NCBI GenBank assembly: GCA_025642075.2
Contig: JAODUO010000153.1
Location: 210,001 to 274,000, forward strand
From: Ridgeia piscesae
Taxonomy: Eukaryota > Annelida > Polychaeta > Sabellida > Siboglinidae
Reading direction: 5' to 3'
DNA: 64,000 nt
Below the pieces are notes generated by a model. That model was not told the DNA's origin and made no database searches. It saw only the letters and a program-made list of their open reading frames with translations. The stretch's first letter is position 1; each line of letters starts with the position of its first letter. The position numbers were made by a program, and so were the translations under genes. Shown here piece after piece: positions 37,108 to 48,100 of this stretch.

Positions 37108-37634
37108 GATAGTCATCATGTCTCGCATATAACTTTATAATTGTTTATTTATTATTATATACATTTCTAAAGTCAGTAAGTTGTTTATATAACTTACTTT
37201 TCGAACGGTGTTTATTTATCTGTTCATTTTTTTAACATATTTGATCTGTTATAGGCTACAATTAGATGTACCAATTTTATATGGGTTTTTACCTGAAATA
37301 AATGTATTCGTATTCGATATCGATAGTCAATTGTCAATGGACCCCGTTTCACCCCACTGACCTTGTATACAAGATTGAACAATATTGCCACCTAGAGAAT
37401 CAATTCTAGATGACAGCTTTAGGTGGACATGCAAGGAAGCCATTTGGCTTATCGAGAGTCCAACCCATATATTTAAGTGTATCCCGCCCTTCTGAGGTAT
37501 ATGTCGATTTTAAATATTTTAAAACATATTAACACTACTAACACCTACACAATCACCTGCTAATACGTTCCATTCTTTTACTGTTCTTTGTGAAAATGAG
37601 GTTGTCTGTGTAGTCCCTCTAACAATTAGACGAT
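37108..37634. other. Intergenic, old retroelement debris
   Basis: AT-rich. At 37510-37620 the minus strand has TTSFSQRTVKEWNVLAG, resembling the C-terminus of non-LTR retrotransposon proteins. Too degraded to name. Confidence 0.4.
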
Positions 37635-37825
37635 GTAAGACCACAATAAGGTGCTCGTCCGCCATTACCCGTGTGACCAAAGAGTACACTATAAAAGCAG
37701 CATTATGCAGGTTGTCTGAATTTCTGTGAGCACATTTGTAGTGTGGAGTGAGTAGAAATGATGCTTTTGTGCAGCGTGGCATCAGAGCTGTCAAATTATG
37801 ACAGCTGTCAGTCGGTGCATTTCTG
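37635..37825. repeat. 190-bp dispersed repeat, copy 1
   Basis: Shares GATGTAAGACCACAATAA, GCAGGTTGTCTGAATTTCTG and TTATGACAG.TGTCA.TCGGTG with 63480-63665 in the same order and spacing. An identity with a known SINE or element cannot be assigned. Confidence 0.75.
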
Positions 37826-38340
37826 CGTAATAATAATATAGTTGTAATTTTGCTTGGTGGTGTAATCAGGGGCAATCCGTGGGTGGTTCAAGCAGAAATG
37901 GATGGGTGTAACGTTTGAAAGAGGTTTGTGGGAGCCTGAGGTATGAGAAGTTTACGAATTTTTCACAGAACTTCTGTCTATGGAGGGTAAATATGCTGTG
38001 AAATTGTCAATAACAGAGCTCATCAAGTTAGTAGGAAATGAAGGAAACGTTATAATGGTCGCCTATGGAAAATGCAAATGTGGTCTGATTCCAGACAGTA
38101 GTCGATCTCAACTACACGTAACAATATTTATTTACAGTCCATTGGAGCTGAGGGACTCCCAGCTGTTTGACGGCGATTTACAACCGGTGATTCACTGGAT
38201 GGAGGGAGAGGCCCCAACACAAAACAAAGTGCAGCTCCATGGCAAAACCACCCGCATTCTGTGGAACTGGATGGACCGGCTTCGAATGCAAAATGTGGTC
38301 CTAAACGCGACAACCCTCAACACACAGGCCTGTGTGTTAA
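37826..38340. other. Intergenic with an unassigned plus-strand open frame
   Basis: An open stretch from 37980 (start MEGKYAVKLSITELIKLVGN) runs into the inverted-repeat element at 38341. It looks like unassigned, possibly retroelement-derived sequence; no family recognised. Confidence 0.3.
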
Positions 38341-39037
38341 GCGGCCCGCACACCGCGAAGACTCGCTCACGACGCGCTAAATACGCAAGCATCTTTCGTC
38401 GTGAGCGGGTCTTCGCGGTGAGCAGATTCCCCAAGACCGTCTCGAGGCGTCTTGAGCGCGTCGTGAGCGAGTCTTGAGGATCAAACATGTTTGATTTTTC
38501 GGAAGCGTCTTGAGGTGTTTTGACCTCGTCTCGACCTCGTCTCGACCGCGTCTTGTCTCAAAACTAGGTATGCAGGCAATTTGCGGTTGAGACGAGACAC
38601 AAATATCCCATTTGCCAATGAGGAGCGGGTCTGAAGTTATATGATACATCGTACAAAGTTGAATATGGCCGATACTTGGTCAGAAGAAGTTAAGGCTCGA
38701 CTAATAACATCTTGGCAAACATTCCCGCTATTGTATGACGTAACTGATAAGCATTATCTCAGTCGTGTATTAACAGAAAGGGCATTTCTGGAGATTGCGG
38801 AGGTAATAAATATGACAGGTAGCTTATGTGTACAATTTACAATAGATCTTCCTAACCTGAAATTATAAGACGCTGGTATCATACTGGTGTTATAGTTATA
38901 GTAATCATGGGTCTAGTGGTTGTTTTGTAATTTGTATTAAAACGTCTTGTCAAATTCTACAGTAAGATGATATTTATAAGCTAAATCTGTAACATAAATA
39001 TGATATCATGTGTCAATATGAAACAGTTGGAGATCAC

Positions 39038-39107
<70 letters not shown>

Positions 39108-39381
39108 GTACCAAGAAAGGTATATAAAATGTGATGTTTTCACCACAATGCCATAACTATGGTTCATATGTCCATATTAATTTTATAATTACACCGGGCT
39201 TGTCCTACATTACGTATTTTTGACAAATACAATCCACATTTTTCAGCACAAGGGGTGAAGAGAAAAATGCATTCTCTTCGCACTCAGTTTGGCAATTATG
39301 CTATCCACGTTGTGCACATAAGCGCGCGAATCTACCCGTCTTTAATACGTCGTGAGCGAGTCTTCGCGGTGTGCGGGCCGC
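38341..39381 (+). mobile_element. DNA transposon remnant with 34-bp inverted ends and MADF coding exon
   Basis: Left end GCGGCCCGCACACCGCGAAG followed by ACTCGCTCACGACG; the right end at 39348-39381 is its reverse complement. Subterminal copies of the same CGTCGTGAGCGGGTCTTCGC words occur at 38397-38475. The interior codes at 38665-38820 for MADTWSEEVKARLITSWQTF and PLLYDVTDKHYLSRVLTERA, a MADF/Myb-SANT-like DNA-binding fold, ending at a possible donor ACAG|GTAGCT. MADF plus inverted ends suggests PIF/Harbinger. No DDE transposase was found, so it is non-autonomous or internally deleted. An AT microsatellite (39041-39103) sits inside. Confidence 0.75.
38665..38820 (+). CDS. MADF-like DNA-binding exon of the transposon
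   Basis: Short coding exon in the element at 38341-39381. It begins ATGGCCGATACTTGG, and the protein has W..E....LI..WQ..P.LYDV.D..Y..R..R.. spacing as in MADF domains, which bind element ends in PIF/Harbinger. It continues only to a probable donor at 38820. No downstream exon was found inside the element. Confidence 0.55.
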
Positions 39382-40311
39382 GCCCTGTGTAAGACGCACT
39401 TTGTGGGGATGGGGGACATTCACTTCGCCTAACCGAGCCGAAGTACGGCGGGATCAGTAATATATAAAATGTTTATATTCACTTTTCTGTACCAACTTGA
39501 TAGAACAAAATTATTAATGTCGTAGAATTTAGTTAGCTAGTGTTCATACTTGTCAAGAATGTTAGCCTGCTAAAACATAACGGCTTAGGGGCAGATACAT
39601 TTCCTCCCTTCCCGCGGCACGTTTGAGTTGTGAGGGTTGAAGCCAGGGAACGTTGTAAGGAGCAACCAATGCGGTTTCTGCGCCCCAGTAGTGCATTAGA
39701 TTGTACTATAGGTTATATGTATCCAGTGTGTTCCACTTCCGGATTCCCTCCTTTTTCATTTTTCTAATTATGATATATGGTACATATTAAAAGGCTAATC
39801 TTTTTTGATGTTATAACATTTAATATAATCTTGTACTATTCAAATATTGTGTGCGCTTTTATTTATAACAACTGATGAGCTATTATTAATTATATGTAGG
39901 TTTGTTTGTGGAAAACTATATTATTGAAAGATATCAAAATGCTTGAACTTTTATTTGTCATAAATGTGGAACTTTCACCCATATGCGTTGTAGTTACTAC
40001 TTAATTTTAACTTGGAAGAGTTTAAGGGAGTCAATAAAATAAGTTTAAAAAATATATCTAATGATGGATTTAATTAATCATTTTTGTTCAATATATAATA
40101 AAAATATATTTCTTATGTAGGATTCATCCAAATAACCGTCCTGGTGTGCATTATAATTACAAAGTTTATTTTTTTTTTTAATAATGAAATCAGAACTATC
40201 TATAAATTGTAAAATACTAAGATATACAATCATTACATTGTCTTTAAAAATCAGTAAATAAATGCACATACAGTATATAATAATAGAAATACATTGCATG
40301 TATATAATATA

Positions 40312-40315
<4 letters not shown>
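39382..40315. other. Intergenic, no gene recognised
   Basis: AT-rich sequence with no supported feature. Confidence 0.35.
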
Positions 40316-40352
<37 letters not shown>

Positions 40353-40391
40353 TGTATATATATGCACACATATATATATATCCTAAAGCAT

Positions 40392-40459
<68 letters not shown>

Positions 40460-40506
40460 CTAAATGAGGCTATCTGCTATTCCAAATATATATATATTAT
40501 ATTAAC

Positions 40507-40601
<95 letters not shown>
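40316..40601. repeat. Cluster of AT microsatellites
   Basis: Three long TA dinucleotide runs (about 40318-40350, 40392-40455, 40506-40601) separated by short unique bits. Open frames of alternating Ile and Tyr here are artefacts. Confidence 0.95.
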
Positions 40602-40604
<3 letters not shown>

Positions 40605-40706
40605 AGCTACGAGAATATATATATATTACAAAAATATATGTATATATCATATACTATTTCACAAATGCTTTGCGATTGGATCAAATAAATACTATTATAA
40701 AATGAA

Positions 40707-40955
40707 ATAATGAACAGAAAATGTAGGTGGATAGGACACATGCTTAGTATACCTCCAAAAACTATCATCCGTCAAACCAACAAGGGAAGAGACAAAGAGA
40801 AAAGCCACCTATAAAAAATACACTGAAAGTCTTGTATTCAAGAAAATGGGATAGACCAGGAGAGAGATGGAGACGAAGGCCACAAACAGACAACCGTGGT
40901 GTTTCTTAGTCGATGGCCCATGCTCCAAGCGAACAAACAGTCATAAGTAAGTTAA
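40707..40955 (+). mobile_element. C-terminal fragment of a non-LTR retrotransposon
   Basis: Translates as RKCRWIGHMLSIPPKTIIRQ followed by a degraded region with a final remnant before SEQTVISKLS. R.WRWIGH is the classic C-terminal zinc-like region of RTE-type and related endonuclease-RT proteins. Several stops. Confidence 0.65.
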
Positions 40956-41750
40956 GTATTCCTCCAACATTTTGTAAACTTATTTGACATAACAACATAT
41001 CGGTAGTCAAAATAATATCATGTACACATTGTAAATAACACATCATCAAAACACACACACGCACACATTAAACCTAATGAGTGTTGGAGGTGTTATTAGT
41101 CATATAGAAGATAACGAACCAGAGAAAATGTTGGACATTGATACACAATGCAACATGTTCTGATGTAATAACCACCACTAAAACTCGTGCTTATAGGGAA
41201 AGTTGTACTCGTTTTGTAATTTATAAAGTTCCAGACAGAAACAATCGTTCAAATAGGGTGTTGGGGCAGCTATGGTGATGAAGGATGTGGTTCCTCAAAA
41301 GAAGCTTAAAATCACAGTTAGCAGTCTTATCCAGAAAAGTCAGTTTGTGCATGGTTTTTTTTCTTCAGATAATGCACTAATAATCATGTATTCCTGTCAG
41401 ATTATATCAATTCACTCTTTCTAATTGTATTTTGTACTTTGTTAACTTGCACAGTTTCTGGTAATGTTGGTTCAGTGTTGTGTGTGGCAGGTTCACACCC
41501 TGCTGGTGTTCCTTATGCAAACACTACATGTTGTGTGCACATACATTGATTCCATTTCATAAGAATAGCTGGTTTTGTGATATCTCGGAAATGCTTCGAA
41601 CTATAGTTACGATAGTGCATGTATAAATGTATGTATGCAGTAATAATAACTGTCCTCATATATTGCATGCACTTTGGTTGCCAAACAAGCAGGGAATAAT
41701 ATTCAACCCCAGAGAGGGAGATAGGTGGGAGAGAGAAAGAGACAGAGAGG
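40956..41750. other. Intergenic, no gene recognised
   Basis: Unique sequence; no supported feature. Confidence 0.35.
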
Positions 41751-41872
41751 AGAGAGAGTGAGAGAGAGGAGAGGAGAGGAGAGGAGAGGAGAGGAGAGGA
41801 GAGGAGAGGAGAGGAGAGGAGAGGAGAGGAGAGAGGAGAGGAGAGGAGAGGAGAGGAGAGGAGAGAGAGAGG
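41751..41872. repeat. GGAGA microsatellite
   Basis: Purine-only run of GGAGA/GAGAG repeats, about 120 bp. Overlapping Arg/Glu-rich and Ser/Leu-rich frames are artefacts. Confidence 0.95.
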
Positions 41873-43424
41873 TTATGAGTGTGGCTGAAGAGAAAGATAC
41901 AATGAACCCATCTGAACAAGAAAGAGCTGGAGAACACTATTAAGAATAAAACGTGGTAAACATGACAGTGGTGGAACAGATTATGACTATGGATTCTAGT
42001 AACCTGACTTACACCATCTTACGAAATTGTGAAACTGTGGATATGCATGAAACTGTAGACATCGTTTTGCCAGTGTGTATGTATTGCTTTATCACACAGA
42101 CTCTGCTGCATGCGTTTAATGATCTTTATATTTCTACAAATAAACATTTGCCACTTATGAAATGTTTTGACAATTATGTGTCAGTCAATTTGAAACTTCC
42201 TTCCTAGGGATAGGCCTTATTTGTGTAAATTCACACATGAACATCCTCACAACAGAGTTGAGAGAACTGAATAAATATAAAACTACACAGTATGTTAAGG
42301 TGTTTATGAAATAGCTGCTTTTTATGGTCTCAATGTTGTACTGTTTGTTACACAAAAACACAATACTACAGTCAGTACTCAACCCCTGGCACATATACGT
42401 ATTGTGCAGAGAGAGGGAGAGAGAATCCCTAAAATAATATAATCAGCAAAAATAGATAAGGAAAACAACTTAATTTGACTGCACGTTAATCTAATAATAA
42501 CTATAGCACAATGTGAATGGGTAAATGAATTTTATCATGATATTTCCATGACAAAAATTATTTGTCCACATGAAATTTAGATTCACCTAGATATCAGTAT
42601 AATACATATTTGGTTGTAAACCATTAATATATAAACACATCAAATTATTGATTGTATGATCTCAGCCGTGATTACAGTAATCAATATAATGAGAAAATGT
42701 GCTCACAGATTATAATATTATTCACAAAAACATGTACTGCTGCTGCTGTCTTGTCAGATCATATGGAGGGAGGAGGCACTGAATGACCTGTGACAGATCA
42801 TTTTATTTTGTCATAATTTATTTTTGATAAAACCAATAAAACAAACATTTTGTTGTATGCTGTGCAAAGTGTGCCCACGCAATTTGTAACAAGTGACAGA
42901 AATAGTCAACTATTTCAGTACACATCCCACATCAAAACACTGACAGTTCAGCCACGCTCAATTTTAAATTTAAATTTCATTTTGAAGATCACAAAGTCAA
43001 CTGGAGTCATCTTAGTTTTATTTTCTTGATGAATTGAAATCTGGTTGAGTAATCTGAAGAGGTTTGCTGATAGAGAGTTAACGATAAATGAAAATGTAAA
43101 TTCACTGAGAAATATATCAGTATCATGCAGCATCATGTCCTAACCACTTCACCCAAAAGCACTTCACCCCGACATCTCCAGTTATCTGTGAAGCATTGAG
43201 CTCATGTAGCAACTTCTACACAGGCTGTATCACTCCAGCCATTTAACCGGTGTATAGAAGCAATGTGGATTAAACAATCTTGCCCATGGTCCAATGTAGC
43301 AGCAGGCAAACATGTTCTATCATATTGCCTATTAACACAAAGATCCATCATTTACAACATTGACATGTTTTATTGACAAACACAACATTTGGCACTGAGG
43401 TAACTTAGACATAGCATGCATATT
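41873..43424. other. Intergenic, no gene recognised
   Basis: Mostly AT-rich. Around 43140-43310 there is SINE/LINE-tail-like sequence (AATCTTGCCCATGGTCCAATG), too decayed for a firm call. Confidence 0.35.
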
Positions 43425-43545
43425 TGACACAGAATAGTACATATTTGACACAGAATGGTACATATTTGACACAGAATGGTATATATTTGACACAGAATGG
43501 TACATATTTGACACAGAATGGTGCATATTTGACACAGAAAGGTAC
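43425..43545. repeat. 21-bp tandem repeat, about six copies
   Basis: Unit TTTGACACAGAATGGTACATA. 21 is a multiple of three, so frames through it are periodic; no gene inferred. Confidence 0.92.
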
Positions 43546-44480
43546 GTTTCAGCTTTAGCATTAAATACACTGAACGGGGGCTAGGTTTAATCAAATTAAA
43601 GTTTTTCACCAAACATTCTGCACAGTTGTACAATAGATAACTTTGCATCGTGACACATTTAGCAAATTACAACACACCAAATAAAAGTTGTTAACACACT
43701 AATCAGCAAGAATCACAACTCACACTGGATATTCATACTGTAAGCGAGTTTACAGGATTTAAGGAAGCAAAACCGTTTAGTACTAAAGTAAATTTTAAAA
43801 ACGAATAATACTGAATAACTGACCATTTACGTTTAATACATAAATAAAAAATGTACACCCCCACAGTGGGCAACACAATTATATAAATAAAAATGTGCAA
43901 AATAATTCATGTATATTAATATCACAAATACAAAACATGCATACGTTCAACTGTGTGGACAATAGAGGCCGTCCAATATGACTTACAACATGCAAAATCA
44001 GTGCCCATAAGTTGTGAAAATGTGTGATAATCTGGTAATTAAAAGACGTCAAAAAGTGAGAGATAACCGAGGGTGGAGTTTATAAGCCGGATTACTTGTA
44101 ATTAGATTCTGTACAATTTTGCTTTTTTGCAAGTATATATGTTTCTTAAATGTTCTGCAATGTCATATGAATTGATAATGGTGTCGCCATCATTATAAAC
44201 TGACTGCGCCTGAGTACCGGAATGTAGCCTTTGGATGGGATAATTTTCTGGAAAACCACTGCAGATGAATCAATTATAATAACACTAACATTTCATTACA
44301 ATAAGATCAGACAGCAATATATAAAGAAGTATTAAAACATTTAATGGAATGTGGATTATGGTAAGTCACAGTGATCTGACTATTTATGGATTACTACAGA
44401 GATGACCTGTCATATTTGTTGTGTTTAAGACACTCCGAAATACATTCTTATTGACTGTGGATGACCAGTGTAACAAAAGG
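43546..44480. other. Intergenic DNA downstream of the dynein gene
   Basis: AT-rich, no supported feature. Confidence 0.35.
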
Positions 44481-44486
44481 TTTATT
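44481..44486 (-). terminator. Candidate polyadenylation signal of the dynein gene
   Basis: AATAAA on the minus strand (TTTATT on plus) about 460 bp past the dynein stop. It is the nearest canonical signal I noticed; use is inferred. Confidence 0.4.
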
Positions 44487-44611
44487 GGCCAAAAATTAAG
44501 TCAAGTTGGTCTACAGACCAAGTCATTTGTATCGAGTTGTATCTCTGGGATTAAAAAACAAATTACACATAACTACTGAATGCTTGGAGTGTCTTAACTA
44601 TATCAAACCTG

Positions 44612-44945
44612 ACAGGCACTTGTCATTCTCAACTAATGGGAATGTAAGTAACACATACATGTCATGCTCAACAAATAATAATGTATTAATATTTGTCACT
44701 CTTACCCTGTAAAAATGTATGTAACAACTGTTCTGCTTAACCAAATGGAACGTATTTTTAACATGTTCTCCCACTGAGAATGTATTTAACATTTTATGCT
44801 CAACCAATACATAGTACATATACTTGTCTTACTCAACGAATATGAAGGTACATAGCATTGTGTCCAGTGGACAAGAATGTATATACCACTTGTCGTGTTC
44901 AACCAATCGGAATGTGCATAACACTTGTTGTCCAGTGAGATTCTC
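44612..44945. repeat. Degenerate tandem repeat in the probable dynein 3' UTR
   Basis: About nine diverged units of roughly 36 bp around ACTTGT..TGCTCAACCAAT followed by GGAATGTA..TAACA. The block ends within a few bases of the dynein stop codon. Confidence 0.6.
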
Positions 44946-44947
44946 CA

Positions 44948-45193
44948 TTAGGTGTCTAGTTGACAAAGCAGGGCCACACCACGCATCACCCAGAACTCAG
45001 GTACATGGTCACTGGGCAGACTGACCGTTGTGATGAAGTTGGTGGACATGCCAGTGGATGAGAGAGTACCTGCCCGACTGGATGTCCGATAGAGTGGACA
45101 TTCGTACGTGCGTTTGTCCTCATTCCCTTGTTCTGAGCTCTTGAACATCGCTAGAGGCGACTCAAAGTTGGTTGATGTAGTCCGACTGAGATT
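44948..45193 (-). CDS. Dynein heavy chain last coding exon
   Basis: 246 bp including TAA at 44948-44950. Acceptor TATTTCTTCCAG|AAT. Encodes NLSRTTSTNFESPLAMFKSS, TYECPLYRTSSRAGTLSSTG, then MSTNFITTVSLPSDHVPEFW and RGVALLCQLDT. The ending is the standard dynein C-terminus. Confidence 0.94.
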   Translation of the reverse strand, partial: NLSRTTSTNFESPLAMFKSSEQGNEDKRTYECPLYRTSSRAGTLSSTGMSTNFITTVSLPSDHVPEFWVMRGVALLCQLDT

Positions 45194-48100
45194 CTGGAAG
45201 AAATACAAGTCAAAATTCCTCAAGTTTGACAAAAGTCGACAATTAAATAATCATGTATTACAACCAATTTCATCATCACACTAAGAAATTACTTTTAAAT
45301 GAAAGTCTGAAGATTGTTATATGATACAAAGTAACGGCATAGCACCAACGTAGGCAGGATTTACCAGTAGTTTTCTAGCATAATACATATCTATGAGCCA
45401 TTCACTATATACTATAATATGCTAGTCAGTTTGTCCATATAGTTTTTAGTTAACTAATATTAAATTAAAGAAGTATTTTGTAAATTATACTAACTTAACT
45501 GTTAACACATTACACATGTGGACGTACACAAATTGGGTTTATGCTGGGAAAATAAGCTGAGGAAATAATAACCATAATTTGTGGTCAAATGGAGCCTTGC
45601 ATATACTTTTTAAATAAAGACCCTGATTGCTTCACGTACCGCATTGGGGATGAAGTGAACTTGTGGGAGTTTGGAGAATCTATTTCCTGGGAGTGCGTCT
45701 GACAGTGCCCCTGCATTCACGTCCCACCTGGCGCCATCTATGTACAGGCCAAATACCAACACGCCATTTATAGGCGGTGTATGGCCCTGCAATTAAAACC
45801 ACCATACATTATACAACAGTTGATAAAAACATTACACACCTTACATTGAATGGATAGAAGTTTATGTCAGTTTATAATATTTGGAACTAAAGTTATGATA
45901 ACGGCTCTTACATTTTATCATAACAAATCATTGAAATATTGTCACCATTGAAACTTGCAAGTTGGTGTCATTCACCGAGTCACGTTTTGTCCCTAAAGTC
46001 AATGCCAGTACTGGACTAGGGAGTTTGCTGTAGTCTGTGTCTGCATTTACACTTTCAAATATACTACCTCATAGTGGTAGATCAGTGGAAAATATTGCTA
46101 AATTCCACCATCATTCAAAAACATCCATTTACAAACTTGTCTATCCACCATAGCTCCATGTCATATCAATCAATCTGATGACAACTGAAATAGTTTATTG
46201 ACTCTGAGGTTGATTAACTCCTTTTATATTGACATGTCTCTTATAATTATTACTATATCTTATTCATGTTTTAATAATAATAATAATTGTAAAGCGTCTA
46301 TAGCACGTACAGTGTATATCCTTAAAAACAAAAATTCAGAGTGCAACAAACAAAGTCTTTTGGTGTAATTATAAACGGGGACAGGCAAAAGTCGTCATTG
46401 GATCATGGAACTGCCAAAATATATGGTGGAAAAGCAATTTCAATCAAATATGTTTTGAGGTATTTTTTTTACAAAAGGTGTCTATGCAGTACTGTAGTTT
46501 CAGAAGGTTTAATTGTAATAGAGAGTTGATACCAGATTGTTGGTGCAGCTACTAAAAAAGCATGTTTGCCAATATTGAGCTACATTTTAGGAAAACATTT
46601 TTTTAGCAACGGATGATCTAAGGGTCATAGAGATGTCAGAGAAATGTAGCAGATACCTAAGTATGTCAGTTGTTGAGTTGAAACAGTAAGGTATGTAACA
46701 GCAGCCAGTTTAAATGTCATTCGGTATACAATTGGACGCCAACAAAACGGCTTAAGTAGTGATAGTGATGGTGAGAAACAGGGGGCCTTAAAAATTGCAT
46801 GCACTGTTTGTGCACAGGAAGGAAAGCGTTGCGGACACGCCATCATCTTGCAGCTGCTCAATCTAAGTTTCTAACCTACCGTGAATGCTAGCTGTTGAAT
46901 GTCAAGTTTTCGTTGAATGTCATTCAGTGAGTCATTGGTGTCTGACGAATTGTTCATGACAGCAAATTCGAAGGTGAGTGAGTCAACGGAGATGCCCAGT
47001 TTGCGGGCGTGATTCTGCAGCACCGCAGTCAAGAACCCTGCAGCAGATGACAAGTGATTACCATCTAAAAAATTTTATATTATAAAATGTCACTTTGTAT
47101 TAGAACATTTATCTGCAATACATCTCTCAGCCTTTGCTACCTTTCTCTTTGACTTTGGATTCTTTATAAATTCCAACATCAAGTTTCCATAACTTTGAGG
47201 ATGTAACAAACAACTGAAGATTTTTCCAAGACCAACGAAGATATATAACACGTTTTGCCGTCAAAACAGTCATAAGACAGGTAAGATCAAAGTGTTGACC
47301 AACCCTGTGGAAAGAAGAACCCAGGACAGCCAGAAACTACTGGGCTGGGTGTGCCAAGCCCTGCCAGGTGAACTCTCCTGGTCGTTGCTACTGCGAGACA
47401 TCTGCAGCCGCTGCAGGTATGTGCCGATGAGCTGTGACCTGAGAGCTTTCTCACTGGCCGCAGTCACAAGTTTGGCCCAGCCCGAGAAGAAGGTCACACG
47501 CTGGATGAGGTCTGATACCCACTGTGCCAACGGCTTGCATGACTCGTATGCAAATTGCTGCAACATGCCATGTAGACTCCATTTAAATATTTACACTTGG
47601 ATCAACAGTATATACTAGTTAAAATATTCACATAGGAAATACAGATTTTTTCATTTAAAGACCTTTAATTTTCCACCTTTTTGATTATTTACTACAACAA
47701 TATTCACTGTAAAATCAATCGATTTGTTGCGCCCTGCTTACAAGGTACAAGATCATTCTTGGCACATCATTTCTTCTGTCACTGGTGATTGTACATTTTC
47801 CTATGCGTGCTTTCATCACAAACAAGACTAGCTTGTAAAAATCACAATGCAGAAACAGAATGATAAAATTACAACAATGGAAACCAGAGCACAAAACCAA
47901 GTACAACAAAATCTGTATTGCAGAAAAAGGCAGAATTGGGAATTGTTCATTATAGTGGCCTGGCCTGCACCCTATAAACTCCCCATTACAAAAAAATCTG
48001 AAACTATAGTTACTTCTTGTTAAAACATTCAAAGACTTACTTTAAGCAAAACGTGATCGAAGAAAACGAAGAAAAATATAATATACACCTGTACATGATT

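Noticed and set aside
37980..38477. 165-codon plus-strand frame starting MEGKYAVKL
   Set aside because: It reads across the inverted terminal repeat of the transposon at 38341, so it cannot be a native gene as it stands; the part before may be retroelement debris.
40078..40705. Ile/Tyr-rich frames
   Set aside because: Dinucleotide AT microsatellite translated.
41656..41943. Ser/Leu-rich and Arg/Glu-rich frames
   Set aside because: Products of the GGAGA microsatellite.
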